A DNA stretch of 29,762 nt from UBA11400 sp964550435. GTDB lineage: Bacteria; Bacteroidota; Rhodothermia; Balneolales; HLUCCA01. The translations under genes were made by a program, and so were the position numbers. Within the stretch, counting starts at the first letter, position 1; each line of letters opens with the position of its first letter. This document shows positions 21,733 through 29,492 of the stretch, piece by piece. The notes beneath the pieces are model-generated. The model was not told the DNA's origin. It was given only the letters and a program-made list of their open reading frames with translations, and searched no databases. The stretch is from positions 1-29,762 of the forward strand of contig CAZJZI010000034.1 of NCBI GenBank assembly GCA_964550435.1, written 5' to 3'.

Positions 21733-24045
21733 TCAGAATGCATGACCGATTCCAAAGTGAATATACGAATTAGAATTGTTAAACCACCCGCGCAGGACAC
21801 CATCATCTCTGGCCGGATCGTATGCTCTCCAAGCCATGTCAACACGGAATATTACATATTCCCAGTCCAGACGAATACCAATTCCTGTTCCTACTGCTAC
21901 TTCGTCATAAAATGAATTAAATCGGAATTTTCCATCTGAAAATTGACTTCTTGGACCATTCCAGATATTACCTGCATCCACGAACGTAGCAAAAGACCAG
22001 TTTGTGGACAAGAAGTTCCGAAGTAGAACCTGTCTTGCCTCCAAAAATGTGGCAAGTTTGATGTCCGCACCGTTGACTGTTACGCTGCTAATACTCAAAT
22101 CTCCAGGACCCAGTCGTAACGGAGGCCAGCCTCGAATATCGTTACTTCCACCCGCAAAAAACCGCCTGTTTAAGGGGATCTGAGTATTTACACCATAAGC
22201 GTATGCTACCCCTGCAAAACCACGCCAAGCCACCGTAGCTGATTCTGTAATCGGAATATAATTTCGCTGGTCGATGTATGCTTTGATGAAACGAGAGTAG
22301 CTCAGAGTTGAATCTGCAAGCGTCAGAGAGGGGATAGTCGATTGTAGCGGTTCACCAGGGCGCACCAGATATCGTTCAATCAAGAAAGGGAGGGTCCCTG
22401 CAAATTCAATAGCGTACTCACTATAGAATCCACTGTTTCTTTGAATGATATCGGTATTGCTGCGCCGAAGAGTGTACCTCAAGGTTGAGTTAAACTGTTG
22501 GCTGAAGTCATTCAGAATACGTTCTTGCTGGAGGGGATCTGTAACCTCATCCTTTATCTGTTCGATAAATCGGGGAGTTGGACTGGCATCGAACCAGTCG
22601 AATTCAAATAAATCCAGCGTTGAAGTGGTTGTTGGATTATGCTGAATCTGAAAATTCAGATTGAAACGAAGGTTAGCGTTCACATTAAAATTAATCTGAC
22701 TGATTTGTGCCAGACTTATCTGGTAGTTTGTCCTTGAATTAATGAATTCTGGTCTGTCAGATAGGTATCCAAGAGGCCAGGTTAACCGTGAATGGCTATA
22801 TTGAATAGTACCTTCAACCGATCGAAGCAACCCGGCAGTAACGTTCGGTGCATTCTCAAAACTACCATTAAGTCCGATTTCAAGTGACTCTCCGCTACGA
22901 ATCAGGTTATTGTTCTGGTAACGTAGCCCGGCTCCTGCACCGAATCCGAGACGTTGCATTCCAAATACGTCAAACCGGATGCTGTGTCGTGGTAACGTTT
23001 GCATATCGATTCGAACAGGCAGATAACTTTGAGAGTAGTCAGGAAGACTTCCATCTGCACTTAATCCAAACTGCCTGACGTTTATCATGTTGATGTTCTG
23101 AAAACGACGCACTGTGAGTAAATATCTGTCAAAATTGAACACATCACCCGGACGAAACATGATATTATCAGTCAGAAGGCTAAACCTTGTGTAAGCCTCT
23201 TCCTCGCGGCGAATGTAGATTCTAGTAGAATCTGATGTTGCGGGCGGACCAACCTCGAAATTCCTGGAGCGTGTATCCTCTGGATTCGGTCCATCGATAT
23301 TTAAGTATACATCACCAAAATAGAATTTGTTCCCAGGGTTAATCAGGAACAGTACATTCAGGTTAAAGGGGTCATTCTCTGGACGTTCAATCACAGCCCT
23401 TACCGAATCTCTCTGTACAGATACATACCCATTATTTCTCAGAGAAGTCATGATAGAGGTTCGTTCCTGTCCGATAAGGTCGTAGGTAAACGGCTTGACC
23501 GAAGTATACGTTGTGTCGTTTAACTGTCGCTCGGCAAGTGCACTACGACGAAAGAAGCGGGGTAGTGCCTCCGGATTATCATACTCCGGGAATCCACTGT
23601 ACTGAATCTGTCGAATAACAGCTCTACGGCCTTCATTGACAAGAAAGGATACCTCGAAGCGTTTTTTACCGTAATCTACAATAATTGTATCGACGTTGGC
23701 ATCCAGATAACCCACGGATCGGTAATACGCTTTAATCCGATCCATATCTGCTGCGACTATTTGTCTGTCAAGCCGATTAGCGGGTTCTCCCCAGTTGTCA
23801 TTAAGCGTGTTGAGCCAATACCAGACAGTGAATCCTGGAATATTGAGAAGCTTTCTGTTTGACCGGGTCCGAACCAGGAGTTCAAGTGTGCTACTTCGAA
23901 CATGGTCGTTACCCGAAAATCGTACCCGGGTTACCCTGCTATCTTCGACAGAGGCGTTAGAAACACCGTTTCCATTGATCTGCGCAAGAAGTTGAGTCGA
24001 AAAGACCAACATCAACAAGCACAATAATGGAGCTTTATATGGCAT
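21733..24045 (-). CDS. Omp85 / BamA-TamA family outer-membrane protein
   Basis: This large outer-membrane assembly-type protein has 770 residues. A signal peptide is clear (LLCLLMLVFSTQLLAQ). The next 350 residues carry POTRA-like repeats (VTRVRFSGNDHVRSSTLELLVRTR; FLVNEGRRAVIRQIQYSGFPE; LNVLFLINPGNKFYFGDVYL). The rest is a beta-barrel with the Omp85 signature GGSNDIRGWPPLRLGPG and a C-terminal strand ending in phenylalanine (YIHFGIGHAF). At this length with few POTRA domains it resembles TamA/TamL-type or secondary BamA homologues rather than the main five-POTRA BamA. It heads the unit with the cNMP-domain protein and rlmD and is preceded by a terminator hairpin. Confidence 0.9.
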   Translation of the reverse strand: MPYKAPLLCLLMLVFSTQLLAQINGNGVSNASVEDSRVTRVRFSGNDHVRSSTLELLVRTRSNRKLLNIPGFTVWYWLNTLNDNWGEPANRLDRQIVAADMDRIKAYYRSVGYLDANVDTIIVDYGKKRFEVSFLVNEGRRAVIRQIQYSGFPEYDNPEALPRFFRRSALAERQLNDTTYTSVKPFTYDLIGQERTSIMTSLRNNGYVSVQRDSVRAVIERPENDPFNLNVLFLINPGNKFYFGDVYLNIDGPNPEDTRSRNFEVGPPATSDSTRIYIRREEEAYTRFSLLTDNIMFRPGDVFNFDRYLLTVRRFQNINMINVRQFGLSADGSLPDYSQSYLPVRIDMQTLPRHSIRFDVFGMQRLGFGAGAGLRYQNNNLIRSGESLEIGLNGSFENAPNVTAGLLRSVEGTIQYSHSRLTWPLGYLSDRPEFINSRTNYQISLAQISQINFNVNANLRFNLNFQIQHNPTTTSTLDLFEFDWFDASPTPRFIEQIKDEVTDPLQQERILNDFSQQFNSTLRYTLRRSNTDIIQRNSGFYSEYAIEFAGTLPFLIERYLVRPGEPLQSTIPSLTLADSTLSYSRFIKAYIDQRNYIPITESATVAWRGFAGVAYAYGVNTQIPLNRRFFAGGSNDIRGWPPLRLGPGDLSISSVTVNGADIKLATFLEARQVLLRNFLSTNWSFATFVDAGNIWNGPRSQFSDGKFRFNSFYDEVAVGTGIGIRLDWEYVIFRVDMAWRAYDPARDDGVLRGWFNNSNSYIHFGIGHAF

Positions 24046-24060
24046 AAATCTGACTGTCTT

Positions 24061-24096
24061 AAATAAGAAGCGGATGCATGGGAACCATACATCCGC
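24061..24096 (-). terminator. Probable terminator of the DUF2795-like gene
   Basis: On the minus strand GCGGATG (24096-24090) pairs with CATCCGC (24076-24070), continued by ATG/CAT after one mismatch, loop of five, followed by TTCTTATTT. It lies between the DUF2795-like gene and the Omp85 gene. Confidence 0.6.
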
Positions 24097-24158
24097 ATCG
24101 CTACGAAACTAGGTTACAGCGAGGTAAATATACAACTTTACCAGATGAAACTGATTGA

Positions 24159-24404
24159 TCAGACGTCGTCGTAATCGAACCCGTCGTCTTCTTCACCATG
24201 AAAGAAGTCTTCCTTCATGATGTAATCAGGCCATATTTCTTCGATACTCTCATACGGAGTATCGTCTTCTTCATCGAGTTCATACAGATTATCGATCACC
24301 TGTTGAGGGCAGCCATTACGCTCAGCCCACTCAATGAGTTCCTGACGTGTGGATGGCCATGGGGCATCCTCTAAAGTTGCAGCAAGTTCTACGGTCCAGA
24401 TCAT
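24159..24404 (-). CDS. Small acidic DUF2795-like protein
   Basis: This acidic protein is 81 residues from the ATG at 24404 (MIWTVELAATLEDAPWPS). The pattern PWPSTRQELIEWAERNGCPQQVIDNLYEL matches the helical DUF2795 type, in which PWPaxxxELIxxAxxxGxPxxVxxxL is typical. The C-terminal third is highly acidic (EEDD, EEIWPDY, GEEDDGFDYDDV). The function is unknown. It is transcribed divergently from tatA with about 194 bases between the starts and followed by its own terminator. An upstream in-frame start would add 14 residues of unconvincing sequence. Confidence 0.75.
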   Translation of the reverse strand: MIWTVELAATLEDAPWPSTRQELIEWAERNGCPQQVIDNLYELDEEDDTPYESIEEIWPDYIMKEDFFHGEEDDGFDYDDV

Positions 24405-24511
24405 GTTTTTTAATGATTTTAATGAAAAAATTATTCCAAGCGACAATAAAGAATAAGAGATGTAAAATTCAAGAGGTCAACGACAGAAAATGAAAATAAT
24501 TTTATGCAGGG

Positions 24512-24542
24512 TTACCCTCTTGGGTAATCTTTCTTATCTTTG
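24512..24542 (+). promoter_or_regulatory. Promoter region of tatA with palindrome
   Basis: TATCTTTG (24535-24542) matches the Bacteroidota -7 element; the transcript leader to the ATG would be about 50 bases. Just upstream TTACCC-TCTT-GGGTAA (24512-24527) is a perfect six-pair palindrome where a -33 element would lie, and TGGGTAA recurs 20 bases later (24541-24547). It could be an operator; no regulator is identified. Confidence 0.5.
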
Positions 24543-24598
24543 GGTAAATAAAACGCGAAAATCGCGCCGGAATTTAACAAAAAAGACAGGTAAATAAT

Positions 24599-24817
24599 AT
24601 GTTTCCAAGTGGAATGGAATTAGTAGTTATCGTATTGATCGTTTTACTACTGTTCGGAGCTAAAAAAATCCCTGAATTAGCACGTGGAGTAGGCCAGGGA
24701 ATCAGCGAATTTCGCAAAGCTTCCAGTGATATCCGTAAGGAAATCGAAAAAGGAGCCCAGGATGTTGAAAATTCTAACAAGAATCAAACATCCAATAAAG
24801 ACGAAGCTGTAAAATAA
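24599..24817 (+). CDS. tatA: Twin-arginine translocase subunit TatA
   Basis: TatA forms the protein-conducting part of the Tat export system in the inner membrane. The 72-residue protein has the standard plan: a short N-terminus, one membrane helix (ELVVIVLIVLLLFGAKKIP), the conserved FGAKKIPELARGVGQGI hinge and amphipathic helix, and a charged tail. TatA and TatE cannot be separated by sequence alone. No tatC is in the window. It is the first gene of a plus-strand run (tatA, gatA, SDR, M28, prmA, Ppx-like) whose gaps are small; the gap to gatA is 27 bases. Confidence 0.94.
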   Translation: MFPSGMELVVIVLIVLLLFGAKKIPELARGVGQGISEFRKASSDIRKEIEKGAQDVENSNKNQTSNKDEAVK

Positions 24818-24844
24818 GATTTCGACCGATAACAGATTTTAATT

Positions 24845-26374
24845 TTGAAACTAAACGACATCTCTCAAACTCACGAGCAGGTGCGCTCGGGGCGTACCCT
24901 GACATCTGAGGTACAAGGGTACCTAAACCGAATCGACTCTGCTAATCCGGACTTGAATATAGTCTTGCGTGATTCACGCGACGATGCATTAGCTCAGGCT
25001 GAAATCATCGAGAAAAAAATCCAGGAAGGATCTGCAGGAAAACTTGCAGGTGCCATTATGGGTATAAAAGATGTTATTTGCGAGAACGGAAAAGTGGTTT
25101 CGTGTGCATCAAACATGCTAAAGGATTTTCGTAGTGTGTACGATGCAACGGTTATTGAGCGCCTCAGAAAAGAAGATGCTATTCTTCTTACCCGTTTGAA
25201 TATGGACGAGTTTGCTATGGGTTCTTCCACGGAAAACTCGGTTTGGGGTGCAAGCAAGAATCCACTTGACCCAACCAGAGTTACCGGAGGATCGTCTGGA
25301 GGTAGTGCAGCTGCTGTTGCTGCCGGATTCGCAAATACCACACTTGGAAGTGATACTGGAGGCTCAATTCGCCAACCAGCTGCTTATTGTGGTGTTGTGG
25401 GACTAAAACCCAGCTATGGACGCGTATCGAGATACGGTTTAGTCGCTTATGCAAGTTCCTTTGATAGTATCGGTCCACTTTCTGCAACGGTCGAGGATTC
25501 TGCCAGAATTCTGGAAGTAATTGCCGGTGAGGATAGAATGGATGGTACCACAGCAGCAATTCCAGTACAGAATTATACATCTGCGTTGAATTCTTCAGCC
25601 AATGGACTGAGAATCGGTGTCCCTGAGGAATACTTTGGTGAGGGACTTGATCCTGAAATCCGAGAGGGTGTTATGAGTCGTGTTAAACAACTTGAAGCGG
25701 ATGGAGCTACAGTTGTACCAATCCATTTACCCAATACAAAGTATGCTATTGCTACTTATTATGTACTTGCAACTGCCGAAGCATCGAGTAATCTGGCACG
25801 ATATGATGGTGTGAAATACGGTCATCGCGCGGATCAAAAACGTGTGCGCGAAGCTCTCAAACAGGAAGAAAAGTTCATCAAAGAACAGATAAAGGCAGCT
25901 GGATCGGACGATCAAAAGGCAATGTGGACCAAGAAAGCCGAGAAAATGGACTCTCCATTGGTCAGATTGTACAAGGAAACTCGCGCAGAAGGATTCGGGA
26001 TAGAGGTTAAACGACGGATTATGCTCGGAACGTATGTGTTAAGCGCCGGATACTATGAAGCATACTACGGTAAGGCTCAAAAGATTAGACGCCTAATCAA
26101 AAATGACTTTATCGAAGCGTTTAAGAATGTTGACGTGATCGTCTCACCAACTGCTCCTTCAACCGCTTTTAAACTGGGTTCAAATCAGGACGATCCTGTT
26201 CAAATGTACCTGAACGATATATATACTATATCTGCCAATTTAGCTGGAATCTGTGGGATTAGTGTTCCTGCAGGGTTACATTCAGATGGCATGCCATACG
26301 GGATCCAATTTATGGCGAATGCATTTGATGAATCTAGTTTAATCCGTGCCGGACGACTCATCGAACTTCAATAA
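24845..26374 (+). CDS. gatA: Asp/Glu-tRNA(Asn/Gln) amidotransferase subunit A
   Basis: GatA is the amidase of the GatCAB complex that converts Glu-tRNA(Gln) or Asp-tRNA(Asn) to the amide forms. The Ser-cisSer-Lys triad is readable: K75 (MGIKDV), S150 (GGSSGGSAAAVAAG) and S174 (GSDTGGSIRQPA). SYGRVSRYGLVAYASSFDSIGP and the C-terminal ICGISVPAGL are also family-typical. At 509 residues it is a little longer than the usual 480-490, with a lysine-rich stretch near 335-365 (REALKQEEKFIKEQIKAAGSD). No ATG exists near the N-terminus; the only normal start is TTG at 24845, after an in-frame TAA. gatB and gatC are not adjacent, which is common. Confidence 0.96.
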   Translation: MKLNDISQTHEQVRSGRTLTSEVQGYLNRIDSANPDLNIVLRDSRDDALAQAEIIEKKIQEGSAGKLAGAIMGIKDVICENGKVVSCASNMLKDFRSVYDATVIERLRKEDAILLTRLNMDEFAMGSSTENSVWGASKNPLDPTRVTGGSSGGSAAAVAAGFANTTLGSDTGGSIRQPAAYCGVVGLKPSYGRVSRYGLVAYASSFDSIGPLSATVEDSARILEVIAGEDRMDGTTAAIPVQNYTSALNSSANGLRIGVPEEYFGEGLDPEIREGVMSRVKQLEADGATVVPIHLPNTKYAIATYYVLATAEASSNLARYDGVKYGHRADQKRVREALKQEEKFIKEQIKAAGSDDQKAMWTKKAEKMDSPLVRLYKETRAEGFGIEVKRRIMLGTYVLSAGYYEAYYGKAQKIRRLIKNDFIEAFKNVDVIVSPTAPSTAFKLGSNQDDPVQMYLNDIYTISANLAGICGISVPAGLHSDGMPYGIQFMANAFDESSLIRAGRLIELQ

Positions 26375-26380
26375 AAAAAT

Positions 26381-27148
26381 ATGAACCGTGTCAGAGGAAA
26401 AACTGCACTAATCACTGGTGCTACAGCGGGAATTGGCCAGGAAACAGCACGTCAATTGGCATCAATGGGTGTTAATCTTATTCTGACTGGCAGGCGGGAG
26501 GATAGACTGGCTGCGTTTAAAAATGAGCTTGAAGACAGTTATCCCGAGATATCAGTTGGAACATATGCTTTTGACATTGCTGATAGAGATGATATACTGG
26601 ATTTTGTGGGTCAGCTCGGAGACAAAACACTAGATATTCTGATTAATAATGCTGGCCTTGCCGCCGGAGCAGACAAAGTGTTTGAAGCCAGTTTAGACGA
26701 CTGGGATTCCATGATAGATACAAATTTACGCGGTTTAATTACACTGACACGACTTTTGCTTCCAAAAATGATAGAGCGAAATTCAGGTCATATTCTGAAT
26801 GTAAGCTCAATAGCAGGTCACGAAAGCTATCCTGGTGGTTCTGTTTATTGTGCTACAAAACATGCCGTACATGCGTTTACGAAATCCCTAAAAATGGATC
26901 TAGGTCATACCGATATACGTGTCAGTTTGATTTCTCCAGGAGCAGTAGAAACCGAATTTAGTATGGTTCGATTTAAGGGTGATTCGGAGCGTGCAGGAAA
27001 AGTGTACGAAGGGATGAAAAAACTGGTCGCACAGGACATTGCAGAAATAATAGTGTTTATCCTTAATCGTCCGGAGCACGTCAATATTCTGGATGCGGTG
27101 GTATTATCAGTTTCGCAGTCAAGCGCAACTCAGATCCACAGAAAGTAA
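26381..27148 (+). CDS. Short-chain dehydrogenase/reductase, YdfG-like
   Basis: This classical SDR has 255 residues. The cofactor motif is TGATAGIG (14-21) and the arginine pair in LTGRRED suggests NADP preference. NNAG follows (INNAGLAAG), and the catalytic serine and YxxxK are in NVSSIAGHESYPGGSVYCATKHAV. The sequence after the active site (SLKMDLGHTDIRVSLISPGAVETEFS) resembles YdfG-type enzymes that reduce 3-hydroxy acids or related carbonyls. The substrate is not known. It lies six bases after gatA and four bases before the peptidase gene in one operon. Confidence 0.92.
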   Translation: MNRVRGKTALITGATAGIGQETARQLASMGVNLILTGRREDRLAAFKNELEDSYPEISVGTYAFDIADRDDILDFVGQLGDKTLDILINNAGLAAGADKVFEASLDDWDSMIDTNLRGLITLTRLLLPKMIERNSGHILNVSSIAGHESYPGGSVYCATKHAVHAFTKSLKMDLGHTDIRVSLISPGAVETEFSMVRFKGDSERAGKVYEGMKKLVAQDIAEIIVFILNRPEHVNILDAVVLSVSQSSATQIHRK

Positions 27149-27151
27149 TCT

Positions 27152-28153
27152 ATGATAGTTAGTCGACTATGGATTGTTCTGATGTTAATCCTCGCGGTTG
27201 CAGGATGTAATCAGCCAGAAGAGACCAAACGAATAACACGTTTTGATCTGATTGAGCAGAACAACACGGTTCCTGCGTTCAACTCCGATTCAGCATTTGT
27301 CTACATCCAGAATCAAGTAAACTTTGGGACCAGAGAGCCAAATTCTGTAGGACATAGACAAACTCGGGAGTATTTGATAAGTGAGTTACAACGATTTGCA
27401 GGTTCGAATGCAGTCTTTGCTCAGGATTTTTTGGCTGAAGGATACAATGAAGAATCACTTTCGTTATCGAATATAATTGCAGCCTTCAATCCTCAGGCAA
27501 AAACCAGAATTTTACTGGCAGCTCATTGGGATACCCGACCGAGAGCGGATGAGGATCTCGACGATCAACGGCGAGATGAACCAATACTGGGAGCTGATGA
27601 TGGAGGTAGTGGTGTTGGGGTATTGCTTGAATTGGCAAGGGTAATGAGTGAGAATATGCCTCCGGTTGGTGTGGATATCCTATTTTTTGATGGAGAAGAT
27701 TACGGTACGTCCGGGGATTTGAATAGATATTTTCTGGGTGCCCGTTATTGGTCACAGAATCCACCTGTACCTGGCTATACACCAAGATTTTCGATATTAC
27801 TTGATCTTGTTGGTGCCAAAGGAGCAGTATTTCCTAAAGAAGGCTTTTCACGGCGTTATGCCGGACCGCTGGTCAATACTATCTGGGATCTGGCTGCTGA
27901 AATGGGATATAGTGATTTTTTCATTAATGTTGATGGGCCGCCTGTTGCCGATGATCACATGATTGTAAATCAAGTTGCAGGTATTCCAATGATTGATATT
28001 ATACATTATAACACGATGGGTCAGGATATTCAGTTTCCTGATCACTGGCATACCCACAACGACAACATGGAAATCATCGGAAAAGAAACATTACAAGCCG
28101 TCGGTGATGTTGTTACCGAAATCATTTATAATAGAATTCCAATTCAGCCATGA
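27152..28153 (+). CDS. M28-family zinc protein, glutaminyl-peptide cyclotransferase-like lipoprotein
   Basis: This exported lipoprotein has 333 residues with a clear lipobox (ILAVAGC, cysteine 19). The M28 fold is recognisable by its zinc and catalytic residues: H125 in AAHWDTRPRADED, D149/D150 in GADDGGSGVGVLLELAR, E182 in FFDGEDYG, D268 near PPVADDHMIVN, and the late HWHTHND (from 298). This version, with WDTRP and ADDGGSGV, is typical of glutaminyl cyclases, which form N-terminal pyroglutamate, rather than true aminopeptidases. In Bacteroidota QC acts in the periplasm on exported proteins. Its stop overlaps the prmA start as ATGA. Confidence 0.9.
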   Translation: MIVSRLWIVLMLILAVAGCNQPEETKRITRFDLIEQNNTVPAFNSDSAFVYIQNQVNFGTREPNSVGHRQTREYLISELQRFAGSNAVFAQDFLAEGYNEESLSLSNIIAAFNPQAKTRILLAAHWDTRPRADEDLDDQRRDEPILGADDGGSGVGVLLELARVMSENMPPVGVDILFFDGEDYGTSGDLNRYFLGARYWSQNPPVPGYTPRFSILLDLVGAKGAVFPKEGFSRRYAGPLVNTIWDLAAEMGYSDFFINVDGPPVADDHMIVNQVAGIPMIDIIHYNTMGQDIQFPDHWHTHNDNMEIIGKETLQAVGDVVTEIIYNRIPIQP

Positions 28154-29004
28154 GCATTGATCAGCGCTATCTAGAAGTAACCATTCGAATACCTTTTGCC
28201 TATCAGGAAATGTTGATAGCAGAACTACTGGACCATGACTTTGATGGTTTTGAGCAAAATGAAGATCATTTACTTGCTTATATACCTGTCGAACGATACA
28301 ATGAAGTCACCCGTGAGCATATTGAGATGTGGATCGCTGGTCAACCGGTTTCGGCCCAGTACGAAGGGGAGCGAATCTACGAACCACAGAACTGGAATGA
28401 AGCTTGGGAACAATCCATTGAACCCATGCAAGTCGGACAGTTTTATATTCGTCCTACCTGGAAGCCGTTTCCAACTCCTGATGGATTGATATTGCTCGAA
28501 ATTGATCCCAAGATGGCTTTCGGTACTGGATATCATGAAACTACCAGACTCATGCTCAGGACGCTCTCCAACAGTGTACAATCGGGGATGTCGGTTTTGG
28601 ATGTTGGTACAGGGACAGGTGTGTTGGCCATAGCAGCCTTAAAATTGGGAGCTAAACACGCATTTGGGTTTGATATTGATGAATGGAGCTACATTAATGC
28701 AACTGAAAATGCTCTATTGAATGGCGTATCCAGTGAATTTGAGGTTAAAGAAGGCTCATTCGAAGTCATTCCATCTGTAAATGGATATGATTTGGTGCTG
28801 GCTAATGTAAATAGAAACATGCTACTGGCTACATCCTCACAAATAGTGGATCAAATCAACGAGAGAGGTACTCTCATTTTATCCGGTTTATTAGATGTTG
28901 ACGAAGAGGTTATACTGAATAATCCTGATTACGCAGATTTGAAACTCATTAACAGACAGCAAGAGAATGAGTGGATTTGTTTACGTTTTCAAAAGCAAGA
29001 TTAA
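28150..29004 (+). CDS. prmA: Ribosomal protein L11 methyltransferase
   Basis: PrmA trimethylates lysines of ribosomal protein L11 using SAM. The 284-residue protein has the N-terminal substrate-recognition domain (to about 105) with the NWNEAWEQSIEPMQVGQFYIRPTWKP stretch. The methyltransferase domain has LLEIDPKMAFGTGYHETTRLML, motif I VLDVGTGTGVLAIAALKLGA, and LVLANVNRNML at the position of the usual NILA motif. It starts at an ATG overlapping the M28 stop (ATGA). The N-terminal domain is somewhat shorter than in E. coli. The following gene starts four bases after the stop. Confidence 0.93.
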   Translation: MSIDQRYLEVTIRIPFAYQEMLIAELLDHDFDGFEQNEDHLLAYIPVERYNEVTREHIEMWIAGQPVSAQYEGERIYEPQNWNEAWEQSIEPMQVGQFYIRPTWKPFPTPDGLILLEIDPKMAFGTGYHETTRLMLRTLSNSVQSGMSVLDVGTGTGVLAIAALKLGAKHAFGFDIDEWSYINATENALLNGVSSEFEVKEGSFEVIPSVNGYDLVLANVNRNMLLATSSQIVDQINERGTLILSGLLDVDEEVILNNPDYADLKLINRQQENEWICLRFQKQD

Positions 29005-29007
29005 TGC

Positions 29008-29466
29008 ATGAATGAGCCATTTGAAATCAAAGGGGTAATTTATCTGGGTTCGGATAGAATCGAGCTCATAGTTGGTCGTGTAGGCGATGGATGGGTAGAG
29101 CCTTTGATGGAATCAACTCAATTAATGCACGAACTCGGTAAAATGAAATCAGTTTCCGGTAAGTTTGAGCATCATCATGACGATTTGATACGCATACTTG
29201 CCCAAATCAGGGACCAAGTTTTCGGTACATATGGTATGATAGCTGTCCAGTTGCTTGGTGGAGGAAATTTCAGGACATACGACCGCAGAAATGAACTCAA
29301 CTGGTTGATCGAAGAAGCTACCGGATATCGAATGGTAGTATTAAGTGAGGTAGAAGAAGAGCGGTTCTCGCTACATGGGGCACTACAGGGTATTGCTGTT
29401 GATGATTCGGGATTTGATTCTCTGGTGGACAAAATAAAAAAGGCGTCGGAAACCGACGCCTTTTGA
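29008..29466 (+). CDS. Half-length Ppx/GppA-like protein
   Basis: This 152-residue protein matches, by eye, only the N-terminal ASKHA subdomain of exopolyphosphatase/pppGpp phosphohydrolases. IYLGSDRIELIVGRV stands for the usual IDLGSNS block, FEHHHDDLIRILAQIRDQV for the helix after it, and MIAVQLLGGGNFRTYDRRNELNWLIEEATGYRMVVLSEVEEE for the A-R-N...TG...I.gEEEA region. The normally conserved aspartate of block 1 is tyrosine here, and the whole second subdomain (about 150 more residues) is missing. The last nine residues are encoded by the terminator hairpin that ends the operon. It is either a decayed remnant or a stand-alone domain without catalysis. The frame is intact and it follows prmA by three bases. 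Confidence 0.7.
   Translation: MNEPFEIKGVIYLGSDRIELIVGRVGDGWVEPLMESTQLMHELGKMKSVSGKFEHHHDDLIRILAQIRDQVFGTYGMIAVQLLGGGNFRTYDRRNELNWLIEEATGYRMVVLSEVEEERFSLHGALQGIAVDDSGFDSLVDKIKKASETDAF
29438..29464. terminator. Bidirectional intrinsic terminator
   Basis: A perfect 12-bp stem (AAAAGGCGTCGG with CCGACGCCTTTT) with loop AAA closes the plus-strand operon, and its stop codon TGA begins at the last T of the stem. On the minus strand the same stem is followed by a T-rich run, so it should also end the convergent RRM gene's transcript. Confidence 0.9.
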
Positions 29467-29492
29467 ACGAAAAATAGATAAAAGAGAGAATC

